Source: Exophiala sp. HKRS030 (Eukaryota; Ascomycota; Eurotiomycetes; Chaetothyriales; Herpotrichiellaceae). From it: DNA of 64,000 nucleotides. The notes under the pieces are model-generated. The model saw only the letters and a list, made by a program, of their open reading frames with translations, did not search any database and was not told where the DNA came from. Shown one piece after another: positions 1 to 10,926 of this stretch; the stretch's first letter is position 1; each line of letters starts with the position of its first letter. Made by a program: the position numbers and the translations under genes. The stretch is taken from the NCBI GenBank assembly GCA_023897205.1, contig JAHWDD010000008.1, positions 806,001 through 870,000 on the forward strand, written 5' to 3'.

Positions 1-159
1 GATGACGATAGATTGCATCTCCGATAGGTGAGACAAATTGATTCTTTGGCTGCCTCAAGGCCAGACAATCGTCGATCGAGTGGGCCACAGCAGAGCAGTT
101 GATGCATCCTATCAGTTACTAGCCTCGTGCGAGACCCGCGTGAAGTCTCTTCGACCTCT

Positions 160-690
160 CGCGCGAAGTATTCGCGCCAGTACCGACAGGGGACTCGACA
201 GAGATCAGCGCCACTGGCTCGGCCTGAGCACCAGCAAGTTCCATTCCGATTCCAGTGGTCTCTGGCTTTCTCGCCGGTATCCTCACAGGCATGCTATTCT
301 ACAATGGATGGAAGGATGGTGTCGCTCAAGATGATTCTGACAGCAGGCACCTGTCTGCTATATCACATCGCCGCCGGACTCTTTTCGTCCTCAGTCTGGT
401 TCTTTGAAGCCGATGATTGGAATCGGCTGACTGGCGGAGACGCTGCTGAAAATGGGTCTGGCCCAGGCTCTAATGACATTCGATGCAGTATGAGGCACGT
501 GAACTGTTGCAACCCGGATTTGGAGGGAGGCGGTTAGTGGGGAATTTTCAACGCGCTTCTTGGCTGGCAAAACAGTGCCACCTATGGCAGCGTGATAAGC
601 TACAATCTGTATTGGTATGCGGTCATGTTCAGTCCGCTGTGGACAAAGTTGAAAGACACAGGACTAGCTCTCAAGATATCAGCCCGCTAA
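160..690 (+). pseudogene. FTR1-type high-affinity iron permease, degraded C-terminal part
   Basis: The last part of a plasma-membrane FTR1 iron permease, the partner of a multicopper ferroxidase, can be read here but is broken. A membrane-like segment (SSIPIPVVSGFLAGIL, about 225-290) is in one frame. The conserved tail (NCCNPDLEGGG, then [18 protein letters not shown] and ISYNLYW) is in another frame, up to a TAA at 688-690. An in-frame TAG at 535-537 separates the Gly-rich loop from WGIF, a spot where the family normally has another small residue. The glutamate-rich N-terminal part with the REGLE motifs is not visible, so the copy is truncated as well as interrupted. The stop and the frame changes are seen directly; the family call rests on the well-conserved tail motif. 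No ferroxidase gene lies nearby in the window. Confidence 0.75.
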
Positions 691-986
691 GAACACAACA
701 CACGGACAATGATCAAGAAAAAGCCAAATGTAACCGGAGAGACATAATGCTTGCTATCCGTCCATGCTCGGGCAACCAAGTGTAGTTCGTTCTCCCGAGG
801 TGCTCTTCTTCCTACCGGCGTAATATGTCAAGCCAACGCGAACTAAACTCTAAATCTTACCAGGACGTTATCATTTCTATCTCCTAGTTCCACAAGTTAC
901 TCGCCTGATCATCTGCGCGTGGTTTTCGTCACAGCTAGGCTGGCTTCTTCAAGATCGACATCGACTCAGGGAGGGCATGGCCAAGG

Positions 987-1051
987 CAGAGAAGTAATGC
1001 AGAGAAGTAATGCAGAGAAGTAATGCAGAGAAGTAATGCAGAGAAGTAATG
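987..1051. repeat. 13-bp tandem repeat, five copies
   Basis: Five head-to-tail copies of a 13-base unit (CAGAGAAGTAATG), essentially perfect, followed by a partial copy. It lies just downstream of the 3' end of the TPR-like gene, so it may fall in its 3' UTR. It is too short and too regular to be a CRISPR array, and the host is a eukaryote. Confidence 0.9.
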
Positions 1052-1080
1052 CAGATAATGCGTACGAGGAGAGCATCCCA

Positions 1081-2272
1081 TCAGGGCCACGTGAGATCGG
1101 GTCTTCCGCCGGGTAACATGATGCGGAGAGACCAACCTTCCGACTTGTGGACGTCCGTGGCAATTTCACGGAGCCAAACAGTAGAGGCAACTGGTATCCA
1201 GAATTCGCATATCTCGCTCTTCAAAACCGCTGCCCCGATAAGCCATGAGTGCCTGGCGCCGTGTCTGTCGCCAATGCTTAATTGAGCGTGAGCCATAGAC
1301 AGGTATCCTATGGCGGATGTGAAGCCGCGAGTCGACTTAAGAATGTGCATGCGTTCCACTTCTTGGAGAGCAAACCTCCACCTGAGTACAGCTTCAGCGC
1401 GGTCAGATCCCATGTGTGCTATACGGGCAGCACCAAACAGCGTACGCATGTGCAGCAGCTGGTCGTGAAGGTTGTCCGGCTCAGGAAAGGCGATGTCCTG
1501 TGTCTTTTTAAGAACCCGGTATGCAGCGTCCGATCTACCAAATCCAACGTTGGCCTCCATCAACGCAAGCATAAGTCGTCGGTACAGGCGGCTTGCGCGG
1601 TCGGGCGCAGTGCTACCCTCGAGCTCTGGCTGTAGAATCTCGGTCACCTTCGGATATTCTCGTAGTTCGCAGTATATATCAGCAAGTCTACTGATTATAA
1701 CACGCCGCGTATTCACTGGCGTAGGAGTAGCCCTTTTGAGGGAGAGAAATTGTTCCAGAAAAGCCTTGGCTGCCTCCAAGTCTCCAATAGACTGGAATAA
1801 CCGTGCTGCCGCACTCTGTACCCGAGACGTGATTTCGATGTCTAGAGTCGACATGGGCTGTTCCACTTCCCACTGGTAAATGAACGAGGCGACATCCGGT
1901 TCGTAACACTTGATTTTGTTCTCGATCTGGGAGATATGAAGCCTTCCCTGAAGTGCGTGGTCTCGGCGCGTCTTTGGAGGTATGTCTTGCTTGTAAAAGT
2001 TGCGGATCTGAGCCTCTGATTTCGCCATGTCCCCATCGAGGCGGTAGAGGATGGATCGAAAGAGGACCGCAGAGGCTTGAAGATAGTATGGCGTCGACTT
2101 TTTCAAAAGTTTGCTAGCTAATTCCGTCGCAGTGAGGCGGCTGGCCACCGAGTCTCTCTCACAGAAATAGAGTATCGCCTCCAAGACCTGATTTCTGAGC
2201 GCTGCTCGCACATTGATTGTCGTGGCCGCCTTCTCTAGAATTGGCCAGATTCTCTGTTTCAGTGACGCAGAC
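1081..2272 (-). CDS. TPR/helical-repeat protein, 5' end unresolved
   Basis: An open frame of nearly 400 codons encodes a mostly alpha-helical protein with TPR-like spacing, for example SIGDLEAAKAFLEQFLSL, YCELREYPKVTEILQPEL and YLSMAHAQLSIGDRHGARHS. There is no signal peptide or membrane segment. The frame is open to about 2272, where a CAG acceptor (minus strand) fits an upstream exon. No ATG in this frame starts the protein, so at least one 5' exon is missing from this call; an ATG at 2344 on the minus strand is a candidate but I could not join it. I do not recognise a specific family. Similar helical tails occur in fungal NLR-like and proteasome/COP9-lid-like proteins, but no NACHT or PCI signature is visible. 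A role in protein-protein interaction is inference. Confidence 0.6.
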
Positions 2273-2457
2273 CTGTGAGTGCACTGTGAGTACTATGCTG
2301 GGATGTTTTAGGACATCAAACATATCGACATTCCTCCATTTCATCTCAAGAAGACAACGCTAGTAACTTGATGAAGACAAGAACGAAGAACAACCGCCAA
2401 TTATCAGGCCAGAGGGTAAAACAAAGCCCGCCTTTCGTGCTATCATGACAATAAATA

Positions 2458-3058
2458 TTGGTTTCACCATGCTACAGCGCTTTCTACAGACTTTCCATGT
2501 CTCCGCATGAAACTCGATTCTATTCAGTCTACTCCCAACGTCTCGGACAGACAAGTCTCGGACTCTCGAACAAGGCACTTGCATTCGCAAACACGACGAT
2601 TGGCATTATCGGTATACCACTCCAAACTTCTCCTGTACCCTCAGCTCATTGGCCGCATTGGCATCAGAACCTCATATTATATCTTCCTGCTTCTCAGCGT
2701 CGTTGCCTACTGCTTCCTCCCAGTATCAGTTCTCTTGCTCAAGAATGAAACCCTTATATGGATATGGTCGTCGGCATTGCTAGACATGCATGTGCTTTCT
2801 CGAACGTTTGTAAATCCAGCCACCGTGCTCCTGGTCAACAATGCGGCACCGAGACCAAAGCTACTGGGTACAATTCATGGCCTTGCGCAAAGTACATCGA
2901 GCGCGGCCCGCATTATAGGACCTATGGTAGGTGGTGTCATGCTTGGCTGGGGACTATCGCACAACTTTGTCGCGTTACCGTTATGGCTTTTAACTATTGT
3001 GGTAATCCCAAACTGGATTGTATTGTTGTCGATAGAGGATGTCGACATATCTCGCTAG
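2458..3058 (+). pseudogene. MFS transporter C-terminal half, frameshifted
   Basis: This is the C-terminal half of a 12-helix major facilitator, with helices around ALAFANTTIGIIGIPLQ, IFLLLSVVAYCFLPVSVLLL, a loop containing NNAAPRPKLLGTIHGLAQ, and IIGPMVGGVMLGWGLSHNF. The first helix is in frame 1 and the rest in frame 2. The join falls at one extra A at 2626: CAA (2623-2625) ends the first frame and CTT (2627-2629) begins the second, giving IPLQ followed by LLLYPQLIGR. No N-terminal half is seen upstream. The loop NNAAP...LGTIHGLAQS is typical of a fungal MFS family of the tetracycline/ZRT-like type. Truncation plus frameshift argue that it is dead. The adjoining AT-rich island is consistent with transposon activity having cut it. 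Confidence 0.7.
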
Positions 3059-3059
3059 T

Positions 3060-3850
3060 ATTAGTAATTTTGTAGAGAAGCCATCAATTCCTAAAACATT
3101 TGAGCACATCCTTCTATTTGAAAGCAATCGTGAAAATAGCTAATTACATTAGATTTATGAAGTATACTATCAATTAAAACTTTTTTGTATATAAATACTA
3201 ATTTATCATTAGACAAAATTATGCAGCGCTAAATAGACTGTGTTAATAGTATAATCATGGCTTTTTACCTAATATAAATTCTCACTAGGAAACTACACCC
3301 TTTAAAATTTTTGATATGAAGAGTTACTATGAATATCCTTACTATATATTGTTAACTATGTTAACTATTCTAAGTTAAAAGTGTTAACTAGTTAACCCGT
3401 GTAAGGCTAAGCACACTACGTTAGGCTAAGCATAATAAGACTATTAATTTATAATCACTAGTTTATTCTATTCTAAAGCCTTCTATATAGACCCCCTTTT
3501 ATATCTATATAAGGAGGTCTTTACCCCCCTTATAAGCTTTCACTCCTTAAGCTCTCTAAGTTCTTAATACTTATTAAGCTATCACTTAGCTAGTCATTCA
3601 TTAATAAAGGCCTATTACGCTATACTTTTTCTCAGTATAATATAACCTAGTTCTCTTAATAAAAAGTTATTTAGCGCTTATTATTTACGTTATTAATCTT
3701 TATATTATATATTCTTTTATTTTATATTATATATTCTTAAAAGTTTAATTTCTCTTTTTATTCTAGCGAGTAAATAGCGTCGCTTTAAGTCGTCTTAGTT
3801 TAGCCTAACTTAGTTTATCTCACTTATAGCCTAGTTTTAACTCACTCTAG
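3060..3850. repeat. AT-rich island, probably a RIP-degraded transposon
   Basis: Base composition drops abruptly to very AT-rich just after the MFS relic and recovers near 3850. The block is full of TA steps (for example TTATATTATATATTCTT twice at about 3700-3740), has GTTAAC repeats near 3350-3400, and has no open frame of useful length. Excess TpA with loss of C-containing dinucleotides is what repeat-induced point mutation leaves in fungal repeats. The parent element cannot be named from what is left. TpA/ApT and (CpA+TpG)/(ApC+GpT) indices would test the RIP reading. Confidence 0.6.
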
Positions 3851-4010
3851 CGCCTATGTAAGGGTGAATTAGGGGTTAAGTCATAGGTGCGCCCAGTCTT
3901 CACCCATCGTGAGCGCTAAAATTAAATCAGGGGGTGAGCGAAGGGTGGTGAAGATCGGCGACGGCCTATGATTAGTCCGTGCCTATGGGGGCCATGAGCG
4001 ACTTTCGAGT
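3843..4010. repeat. Possible terminal region of a degraded DNA transposon
   Basis: At the right edge of the AT-rich island the motif CCTATG or its complement CATAGG occurs four times within about 140 bases (GCGCCTATGTAAGG, GTCATAGGTGCG, CGGCCTATGATTAG, GTGCCTATGGGGG), together with a weak inverted pair around AGTCTTCACCC and GGGTGGTGAAGAT. Short sub-terminal repeats like these are usual at the ends of fungal Tc1/mariner (Fot1-like) elements. I see no transposase and no clear target-site duplication, so this is suggestive only. Confidence 0.3.
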
Positions 4011-4400
4011 ACAGGAAATCCAACCCTTCCCTCTTTCCCTTTTCTCCCTCCCTCGTGGTACTTTACCTGTTACGTCAACACCGAGTATCAGCACTGAGGG
4101 ATATGGGGCGACCTCCTAAGATGCGCGTTCTGTTGTCATTCTACTGGGGCTAGCTAACGAGGGTGGTTTAATGCTCGAGGGGGGAAATCCGTTCTCGAAA
4201 TCAGCCAGGGCCAGGGAGGCTTCTAATGGTGCCGTTTGCTGTTAGTACGAACACCTTATCTCTTGCTTTCCTGTCACCTCGTGTGCTAGAGAACATGGTC
4301 AGGGTTATAGATGTCTCTGAGAGATATATAGAGCCGATTCAGGCCGCAAAGGTTGTAATGTCCAGATGTATGATCGTAAGGCAAGTGGTTCAAGCGAAGA

Positions 4401-6027
4401 TTATGAGTTGTCGTTGAGAACTGGCACTGATTTCTCTTTCAGCGCATACTGGGGGATATCTTCCCCTGCCCTCCAGCGATATTTGGACGCTGGATGATCA
4501 TCCCTTACTCTAGGCCCTTTTTCATCTGCGCTGTAGTTCTCCCTGGCAGTGCCTCCAGGGACAGCGTAATCGTCCCAAAACAAGCCACGCCGCCTCAGCT
4601 CAGGGAGGAGGTACTTGATGATGTCCTGGAAATTGCCCGGCGATATTGCATACGAGATGTTAAAGCCGTCGATGCCAGTTTCGTCGACGATGCGCTCCAG
4701 CTGGTCGGCCACGGTCGAGGCAGACCCGATCGCTTTGATGTGCGGGCCGCCCAGGGCGAGCTCTTTGGTGATACGGGCTTTGGTCCATTTGACGCTCTGG
4801 CCACCGGGTACCATGGCACTCCACGCTTCTAACATGCCCTGCACGGCACCCGGGAAGCCTGGCGCGAAGCGGAAGTCTTCGTCGTCACCCCAGGTCGAGA
4901 TATCGACGCCATACCACCCGCCAAACAGTGCGAGCGTGCCGTCGTCGTCGGCGTAGGACAGGTATTCGTCGTATTTCGCCTGAGCCTTGGCGTCGGTCTC
5001 GTCAACGATTATCAGAATCCCTGCGATGAGCTTGATGCCGTTCGGATCGCGACCAACCTCGTTCGCGAGGGTGCGAATCGCCTCGACACCGCGTTTGATC
5101 ACCTTCGGCTCCATCCCGGGCAGAAACATGGCTTCGGCGTGCTTGGTCGCGAAAACTTTGCCGGCACTGCTGGTTCCAGCTTGGAAGATGTAGGGCGTTC
5201 GTTGCGGCGATGGCTCAACTGTGTGTGGTCCCGCTGACTTGAACCATTCTCTTTGCTGGTGTTAGAGCCAGCAAGCTGGGACAAGTCGAGGAGCTCACCC
5301 TTGGTGATTGATGCGGCGGACACGACCGGGCACCGTGTACTGCCTGCTTTTGAAATCCTCAACTACAGCATCGTCTCTCCACGAACCTTCCCACAGCTTG
5401 TACGAGACATCTAGGTACTCGTCAGCCTTAGCGTACCGTGTGTCATGTGGAACCTGAGTATCGAGGCCAAAATTTCGCGCCGCATTCTCCAGGTAGCTGG
5501 TAACGATGTTCCAGCCCACTCGACCTCCTGTAAGGTGATCCAGGGTGGAAAATCGTCGAGCAAGGGAGAATGGATGCTCGTACGTGGTCGACGATGTAAT
5601 GCCGAAGGAAAGTGATTTTGTCACCGCCGCCATGGCCGCGATAGCCGGACTAAGAGGTGTTCAATTAATCTGATAAGTCTATGGCGAGAGAAGCCTTACA
5701 AAGGATCCGAGATTGGAAATTGGGCAGCGCCAGGCAGGACCGGGTCGATGTTGTCCGGGCCCTTGTACACATCGTACACGCCCAACATGTCGGCAATAAA
5801 TAGGCCGTGGAATTTACCTTCGTCAAGGATTTTTGCGAGGTCGGTCCAATACTTCAAATTGTGATACTGCTGGGATCGGTTCTCTGGATGGCGCCATAAA
5901 CCTGATGCTCATCAGCATACTTGACAGAATTTTTGCAAAACCCCCTACCTGCAGCGACATGGCCTGGGGAACTCATAGCAAAGGCGTTCATAATCCATTT
6001 CTTTTTCTCTATTGGCAGCGACCCCAT
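4401..6027 (-). CDS. FMN-dependent monooxygenase, NtaA/SnaA/DszA family (luciferase-like)
   Basis: A flavin-dependent monooxygenase of the bacterial-luciferase superfamily. Members use FMNH2 from a separate reductase to oxidise compounds such as nitrilotriacetate, dimethyl sulfide or dibenzothiophene sulfone. Four exons join cleanly. They start at MGSLPIEKKKW (ATG at 6027), followed by NAFAMSSPGH, GLWRHPEN, FHGLFIADMLGVYDVYKGP, LTGGRVGWNIVTSYLENAA, VEPSPQRTPYIFQAGTSSAG and a C-terminal helical part ending at 4401. Introns have standard GT...AG ends (near 5880-5930, 5640-5700 and 5230-5290). The length, about 480 residues, and all family landmarks are present, so the gene looks intact. No flavin reductase gene is nearby. 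The start faces the symporter gene at 6996 across about 970 bases. The substrate is unknown. Confidence 0.85.
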
Positions 6028-6995
6028 TTTCGAGGAGAGCTCTTTTGCCTAATGATTTTGTAGACTTCGATGTAGAATTCAAGAGAGTTGCGTCCAATGG
6101 ATATCTTGTACATATTAGCCAAATACATCTTTGTACAAGACAGCTCTCCCTATCTCTCTGGTCCTTACCATTCCCGTAGACCCATAGGTCGTAGAGACGA
6201 TTCTCACGAGAGCACGCCATTTGTACGTGTTATGAGACCATCTCTGAATCTTCAGATAAGAAAGCCAGGTTTATCTCCAAAACAGGCAGCCGAGATAACA
6301 AGGGCCACTATAGGCCATTAGATTAAGAATATCAAAGACGGTGTATAGCGATTCAAACTGCAATATGGCTCCGTGTGCATAGAACATGACCAGATCACGG
6401 GCCGTTATATGGATGGTAACATTTTAGCGGCTATCACGAATTCGGGGCCGAATTATAATCACCCGCTATAATGATGTATCTCAGCCGTCTCCCCCACTGG
6501 CTAGCCAGAGAAGTATTGCTGTATGGAATACGAAGTCGAAAGTCCTGCTCAAGTGCTCAAATAGCCTATTTTCCATTTTCTTCCCCGTGGGCCCAGAAGA
6601 ACGGTCATCACTGGGGCTCAGAGTCTTGGCCTAGCCGCCTGACTTGGCCTTTAAGACGCTTCTCGAGGTTGTAATTGGCTGAGCATGGCAACTCGTTGCC
6701 ATAGCCTTCAGAGTTCGATTCAATAGCATGATGGAGCTTGCTTGGAGTACCAACGTGGACACCTAGCAATCATCGAAAGTCTCCCCTTCTGGAACCGATG
6801 CATGTTCTAGCAGTCGTTGCCAGGCGGGACGGCGTGGATGGGAACATCTGGGCGCGGTATGGCGACACAGGAGAGTGGGTATTCGTTTTTCATCTGCTCA
6901 AAGGTCAATCACAGGCTGTTTTACGTATTAATATTAACGGGGGGACCTCGCCGTCACAGTTGTTCTCTCACAGTAAGAGATACAAGGAGTCAACC
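6028..6995. promoter_or_regulatory. Divergent intergenic region between monooxygenase and symporter
   Basis: About 970 bases with no convincing coding frame separate the two divergent starts, so any common regulatory sites would lie here. I could not identify specific binding motifs. Confidence 0.45.
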
Positions 6996-9591
6996 ATGGC
7001 TGAATCTACAGTAGTTCCACCACCCCTATCACAAGGTACCGGGTATGGAGTTGTAGTAGGTCTTGGTGCCGCCTTTGCCATTGGTACGTCTTACCTGGCG
7101 TTCTATGCCCACGTTTTTGACTAACAGCCCTTAGGCATGGTGTTAGTGACCCGGTCTCTGAAGCGGACATTTGGCGAAGACAATGAGACCATCGAGACGT
7201 AGGTTCGCTGACATAAACAACCTTCACCCTACTGACAGCCAATGCCAGATTCATGGTTGCAAACCGTAGCGTAGGTTCGGGCTTGACTGCTTCAGCGGTC
7301 ATATCGTCCTGGCTATTCAGTACTGCCCTTCTCGGAGCTCCCTATCTTACCTACTGGTATGGCATTGCGCTCCCTGTTTGGTGGGCGAATGGACAGAGCA
7401 CTATGATTTGTGCTTTTGGCTGGCTGGCGATCCAAGCCAAACGCAAAGTGCCCAACGCACACACATTGCTCGAGTTAATCCGTGCCCGCTACGGAACTAT
7501 GGCTCACATCCTCTGGATCGTGCTTTGCATGATCAACAATATGTTGAACTTCTCCTCCATGATCGTGGGAGCCTCTAGTGCTGTGTCAGCCTTGACAGGA
7601 ATGCATATCGTGGCGGCCTCGTTCCTACTGCCGTTGGGCGTCGTCATCTACACGTACTTTGGAGGCATCAGAGCTACGTTCCTGGCCGACTATGTGCATA
7701 CCTTCATTATCATGATCATACTGGTCTGGTTTACGATAAAGGTTCTGGCCATCAAGGAAATCGGATCGATCGGAGCCTTGTACGACGCCGTCAAACCTTT
7801 GTCCGAACATAATCCCGTCGAAGGCAACTACAGAGGCTCGTATTTAACAATGACCAGCAAAGAGTCTGTCTTCTTTGGCATTATCCACATCGTGTGAGTA
7901 GTCTGACTTCTTCCACCGCGGGCTCAGTGCTCTGACCCTTGCTTCCTTTTAGTACAAACTTCGCCATCGTCTTCCTCGACACCGGCTTCTGGCAGAAAGT
8001 AAGCTTTGCCAGCAGCCAACTAGGGTCGCTTGCTCTTCTTCTCGGATGTTGACTTGTATCTTTAGGGTTTTGCGGCTGAAGTGGCTGCTGCCGTCCCTGG
8101 CTATATATTAGGTGGAAACGCCTACTTCGCCATTCCCTTTGCATTTGGAACTGTCATGGGGCTTAGTGCGCTGGCACTGGAACAGACGCCGGCTTTCCCA
8201 ACCTATCCCAGAGTAGGTGCCCGGGGGCTATGTAGCCTCAAAGCCATTTCAGATTCTAACTATCGACAGAGGATGACAGACGCAGAGGTCTCCAGCGGCC
8301 TGGTGCTGCCCTACGGTAAGATTAATTCTGATCATTCTACTTCACCCATCTAGCAACCCTCGCCAGTCTATTTCCCGTTTGCTTGTTTCCGCACAGCTAA
8401 CAGAGCGTGAACAGTTTCCACTGCCATCGCCGGCAAGTCAGGTGCCGTGGCCGTTCTCCTCATCGTATTTATGGCTTGCACCAGCATCGCATCAGCCCAA
8501 CTCATCGCAATGAGCAGTATCTTCTCCTTCGACATTTACGGCACCTACATCAACAAGAAACCGACCAATCGGCAACTGATCAAATGGTCACATATTAGTG
8601 TAGTGGGGTCTGCCTTACTCATATCGACGCTCGCAACAGCCTTTTATGAGGGAGGTGTGGACTTGAATTGGTTGTTATACTTCTTGGGAATTCTCATCTG
8701 GTAAGCTTTGTATGGTCATTCTGTATTCCCCCTACCCTGGTCGATATACTTCTGTCGATACCTATTATCCCCTAGGCCCCTGTTGCAATTAATGACGGAC
8801 TACCAGCCCTGGCTGTTTCCCTACGGCATTTGCACTGGTCTGGAAGGGCCAGACTCGCGCAGCCGCTATTACCGCCCCAATCGCAGGCTTCGCATCCGGT
8901 ATCTCGGTATGGGTAGGAACAGCGCATGCATACTACGGGGGGGCAACAATCAAAACGCTCGGCCAGACGCTCCCCTGCCTGTTTGGTAATCTCACGTCCT
9001 TCTTGGTCCCGCTCCCTGTTACGTTGGTGATTAGTTATTTCTGGCCCAACCCGAGCTTCGAATGGTCTGACCTGCTGTCCATTAAACGAATCGAGGATGA
9101 CGAACATGGCCAAGTAGGGGCGAAGGCCTCGCATTTTGATGCCGAAGCCTACTTTACTCCAGAGAAGGTGCGCTACATGAAACGTATGTCGCGACTGGCG
9201 GTCTACTGGGGCATAGCCACCTTTACGGGCCAGGTCGCCCTGTGGCCCTTGCCCATGTACGGAGCTCGCTTTGTGTTTTCCAAAGGGGTGAGTGTCTCTA
9301 CCTAGATGGAGGTTCAACCGTATTCGCGAAGGCTAGCAAGACTAATCATATGCCTGAATCTAGCTTTTCACGGCTTGGATCGTCGTCTCACTTATTTGGC
9401 TTTGGATTGCCATGTCCATCGCGAACTTCTACCCGCTTGTCGATGGCGGGTTGAAAAAGATCTGGCTCGTCATGCGAGGTCAACAAGCTTCAGGCTACAA
9501 CAGCGAAGGTGTCGCGTCTGAGAGCTTGGCGGACAGCGCTCCACCTACGGAAGAGCATGTTCAGCTGTCGGTTGGCGAGAAGACTGGGTAA
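6996..9591 (+). CDS. DUR3-like sodium:solute symporter family permease (urea/polyamine type)
   Basis: A polytopic permease of the SSS family, closest in pattern to fungal DUR3 urea/polyamine transporters of the plasma membrane. It starts with a short luminal segment and a first helix (GYGVVVGLGAAFAIG), then FMVANRSVGSGLTASAVISSW, AKRKVPNAHTLLELIRARYG, TYFGGIRATFLADYVHTF, IVFLDTGFWQK and SAQLIAMSSIFSFDIYGTY, with a hydrophilic tail ending SVGEKTG. I read eight introns (for example at 7086-7135, 7200-7250, 7895-7952, 8000-8067, 8707-8810 and 9288-9360). One acceptor matters: using CAG near 8810 restores PGCFPTAFALVWKGQTRA, whereas the earlier CTAG acceptor breaks the frame. The frame is open throughout and the gene looks functional. 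Uptake of a nitrogen source is inferred; the substrate could differ from urea. Confidence 0.85.
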
Positions 9592-10926
9592 GGGATATGT
9601 GGGATCAGAACCTGTCATGTTGACACATGGCTAGTTGTACGGAACTCGAATTTCTACGTGACAGCATTTCAAATTTTCAAAAGCATCAGTTGAGGTAGGG
9701 TTGCCAGTAGGCCCCCGTCCTCGATCCTCGATGCTTATACCTTTCATTAAGACGAGCTTGTAGGGCCTGCGAATAGACAGTATATAATTCCCCCTTAGAA
9801 TGATATCTGCTAAGATAAAACTTGGAGCAAAGTGATCAAAGCATTGGAATTGGGCCTCTTCGAGCCATTGCGTATTGCCGTCCGCCCCCAAGGTGTTGCG
9901 AGAACCCTATCTAAGAAGACCCTGGCATCCTCGAGGATTACTTATAAGGTGGCCAAGAGGAGAGCTACATTTAAGGTTTTGCGGGTAAGATTATTCGGTA
10001 GGATTACATTCTGCTCAGCTCCGTGCACCGACGTCAATACATTCGAAAAGTAGATGGCTCGAATCTGCTCGATGAGGTCTATGTGCGTAAATTCCGAAAC
10101 ACAACGTCCATACAACTCCATGCACTTTTCCATCAACTCGATGACTACAATAAGCTTGGTATGGGAGGAATCTATTTTTTCGGATGAATTGGATCCGTTA
10201 AATTCCAGTTGTCAGTTGTCGTTATACCTTGGGCTGCGTTCGGCGACCAAAGCGCTTAGGGAAAAAGCGCTTCATAATGCCGCGGGTGCTAGAGGATGCC
10301 AACTCCTTCCCCGAAACATGGGTCGACAGCCTAGCAAACTTGGCTGTGAGGTTCCAATGTTTTGTATGGATTGCGTCGCCCTGCATACCTGAATCTGATC
10401 ACTGTATCATTTTGGCATTTATGAGGTTTTGTATAGAGTCTTTCTGTTATTGCAATGGATGATATAGACGACGATGAGATTGCAGCCTTCCTTATCATGA
10501 TACTCGCCGTCTTGTCCGGATGGAGTGTCGGCGACAATTCTTTAAGTCGTCACGTGAATTTGTCAACATAGGAGTCTTTGCTAAGCCGATCCGCGCTCTC
10601 GCAGTCCTTTGGCAACCCGTCTGCTCTTTCATTGGTCCACGGCGGTTTGAGGAGTGACTATTCTGTACTATTACGGCACTCGTAGTTATCGCACGTGACT
10701 TATTTGACGTAATTACTACATGGTTCTTCTCTTTAATGCCGAATGCTGCCTTCTGCAAGCATACAGGCAACCAATCTTTGAACCAGTGGCAAGATAAATT
10801 CACACCTGGTGATATGCGGCGTGAATACCTGTCGCGACGCGGATGTTATATCGGATCAAAATGACGTATGAAGTGTGAGCAAGACGACACGGTCAGCTCA
10901 TGAGTCACAGCACTATTAATGAGCTT
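9592..10926. other. Intergenic region without a supported gene
   Basis: No frame here resembles a known family. On the minus strand, 9942-10160 reads as a helical-looking peptide (ELMEKCMELYGRC, then LIEQIRAIYFSNVLTS), but it has no start context and no continuation, so it may be a relic. The region lies downstream of both the permease and the dioxygenase gene. Confidence 0.4.

Noticed and set aside
987..1051. CRISPR-like direct repeats
   Set aside because: The 13-base units are contiguous with no spacers, and the DNA is fungal; a simple tandem repeat.
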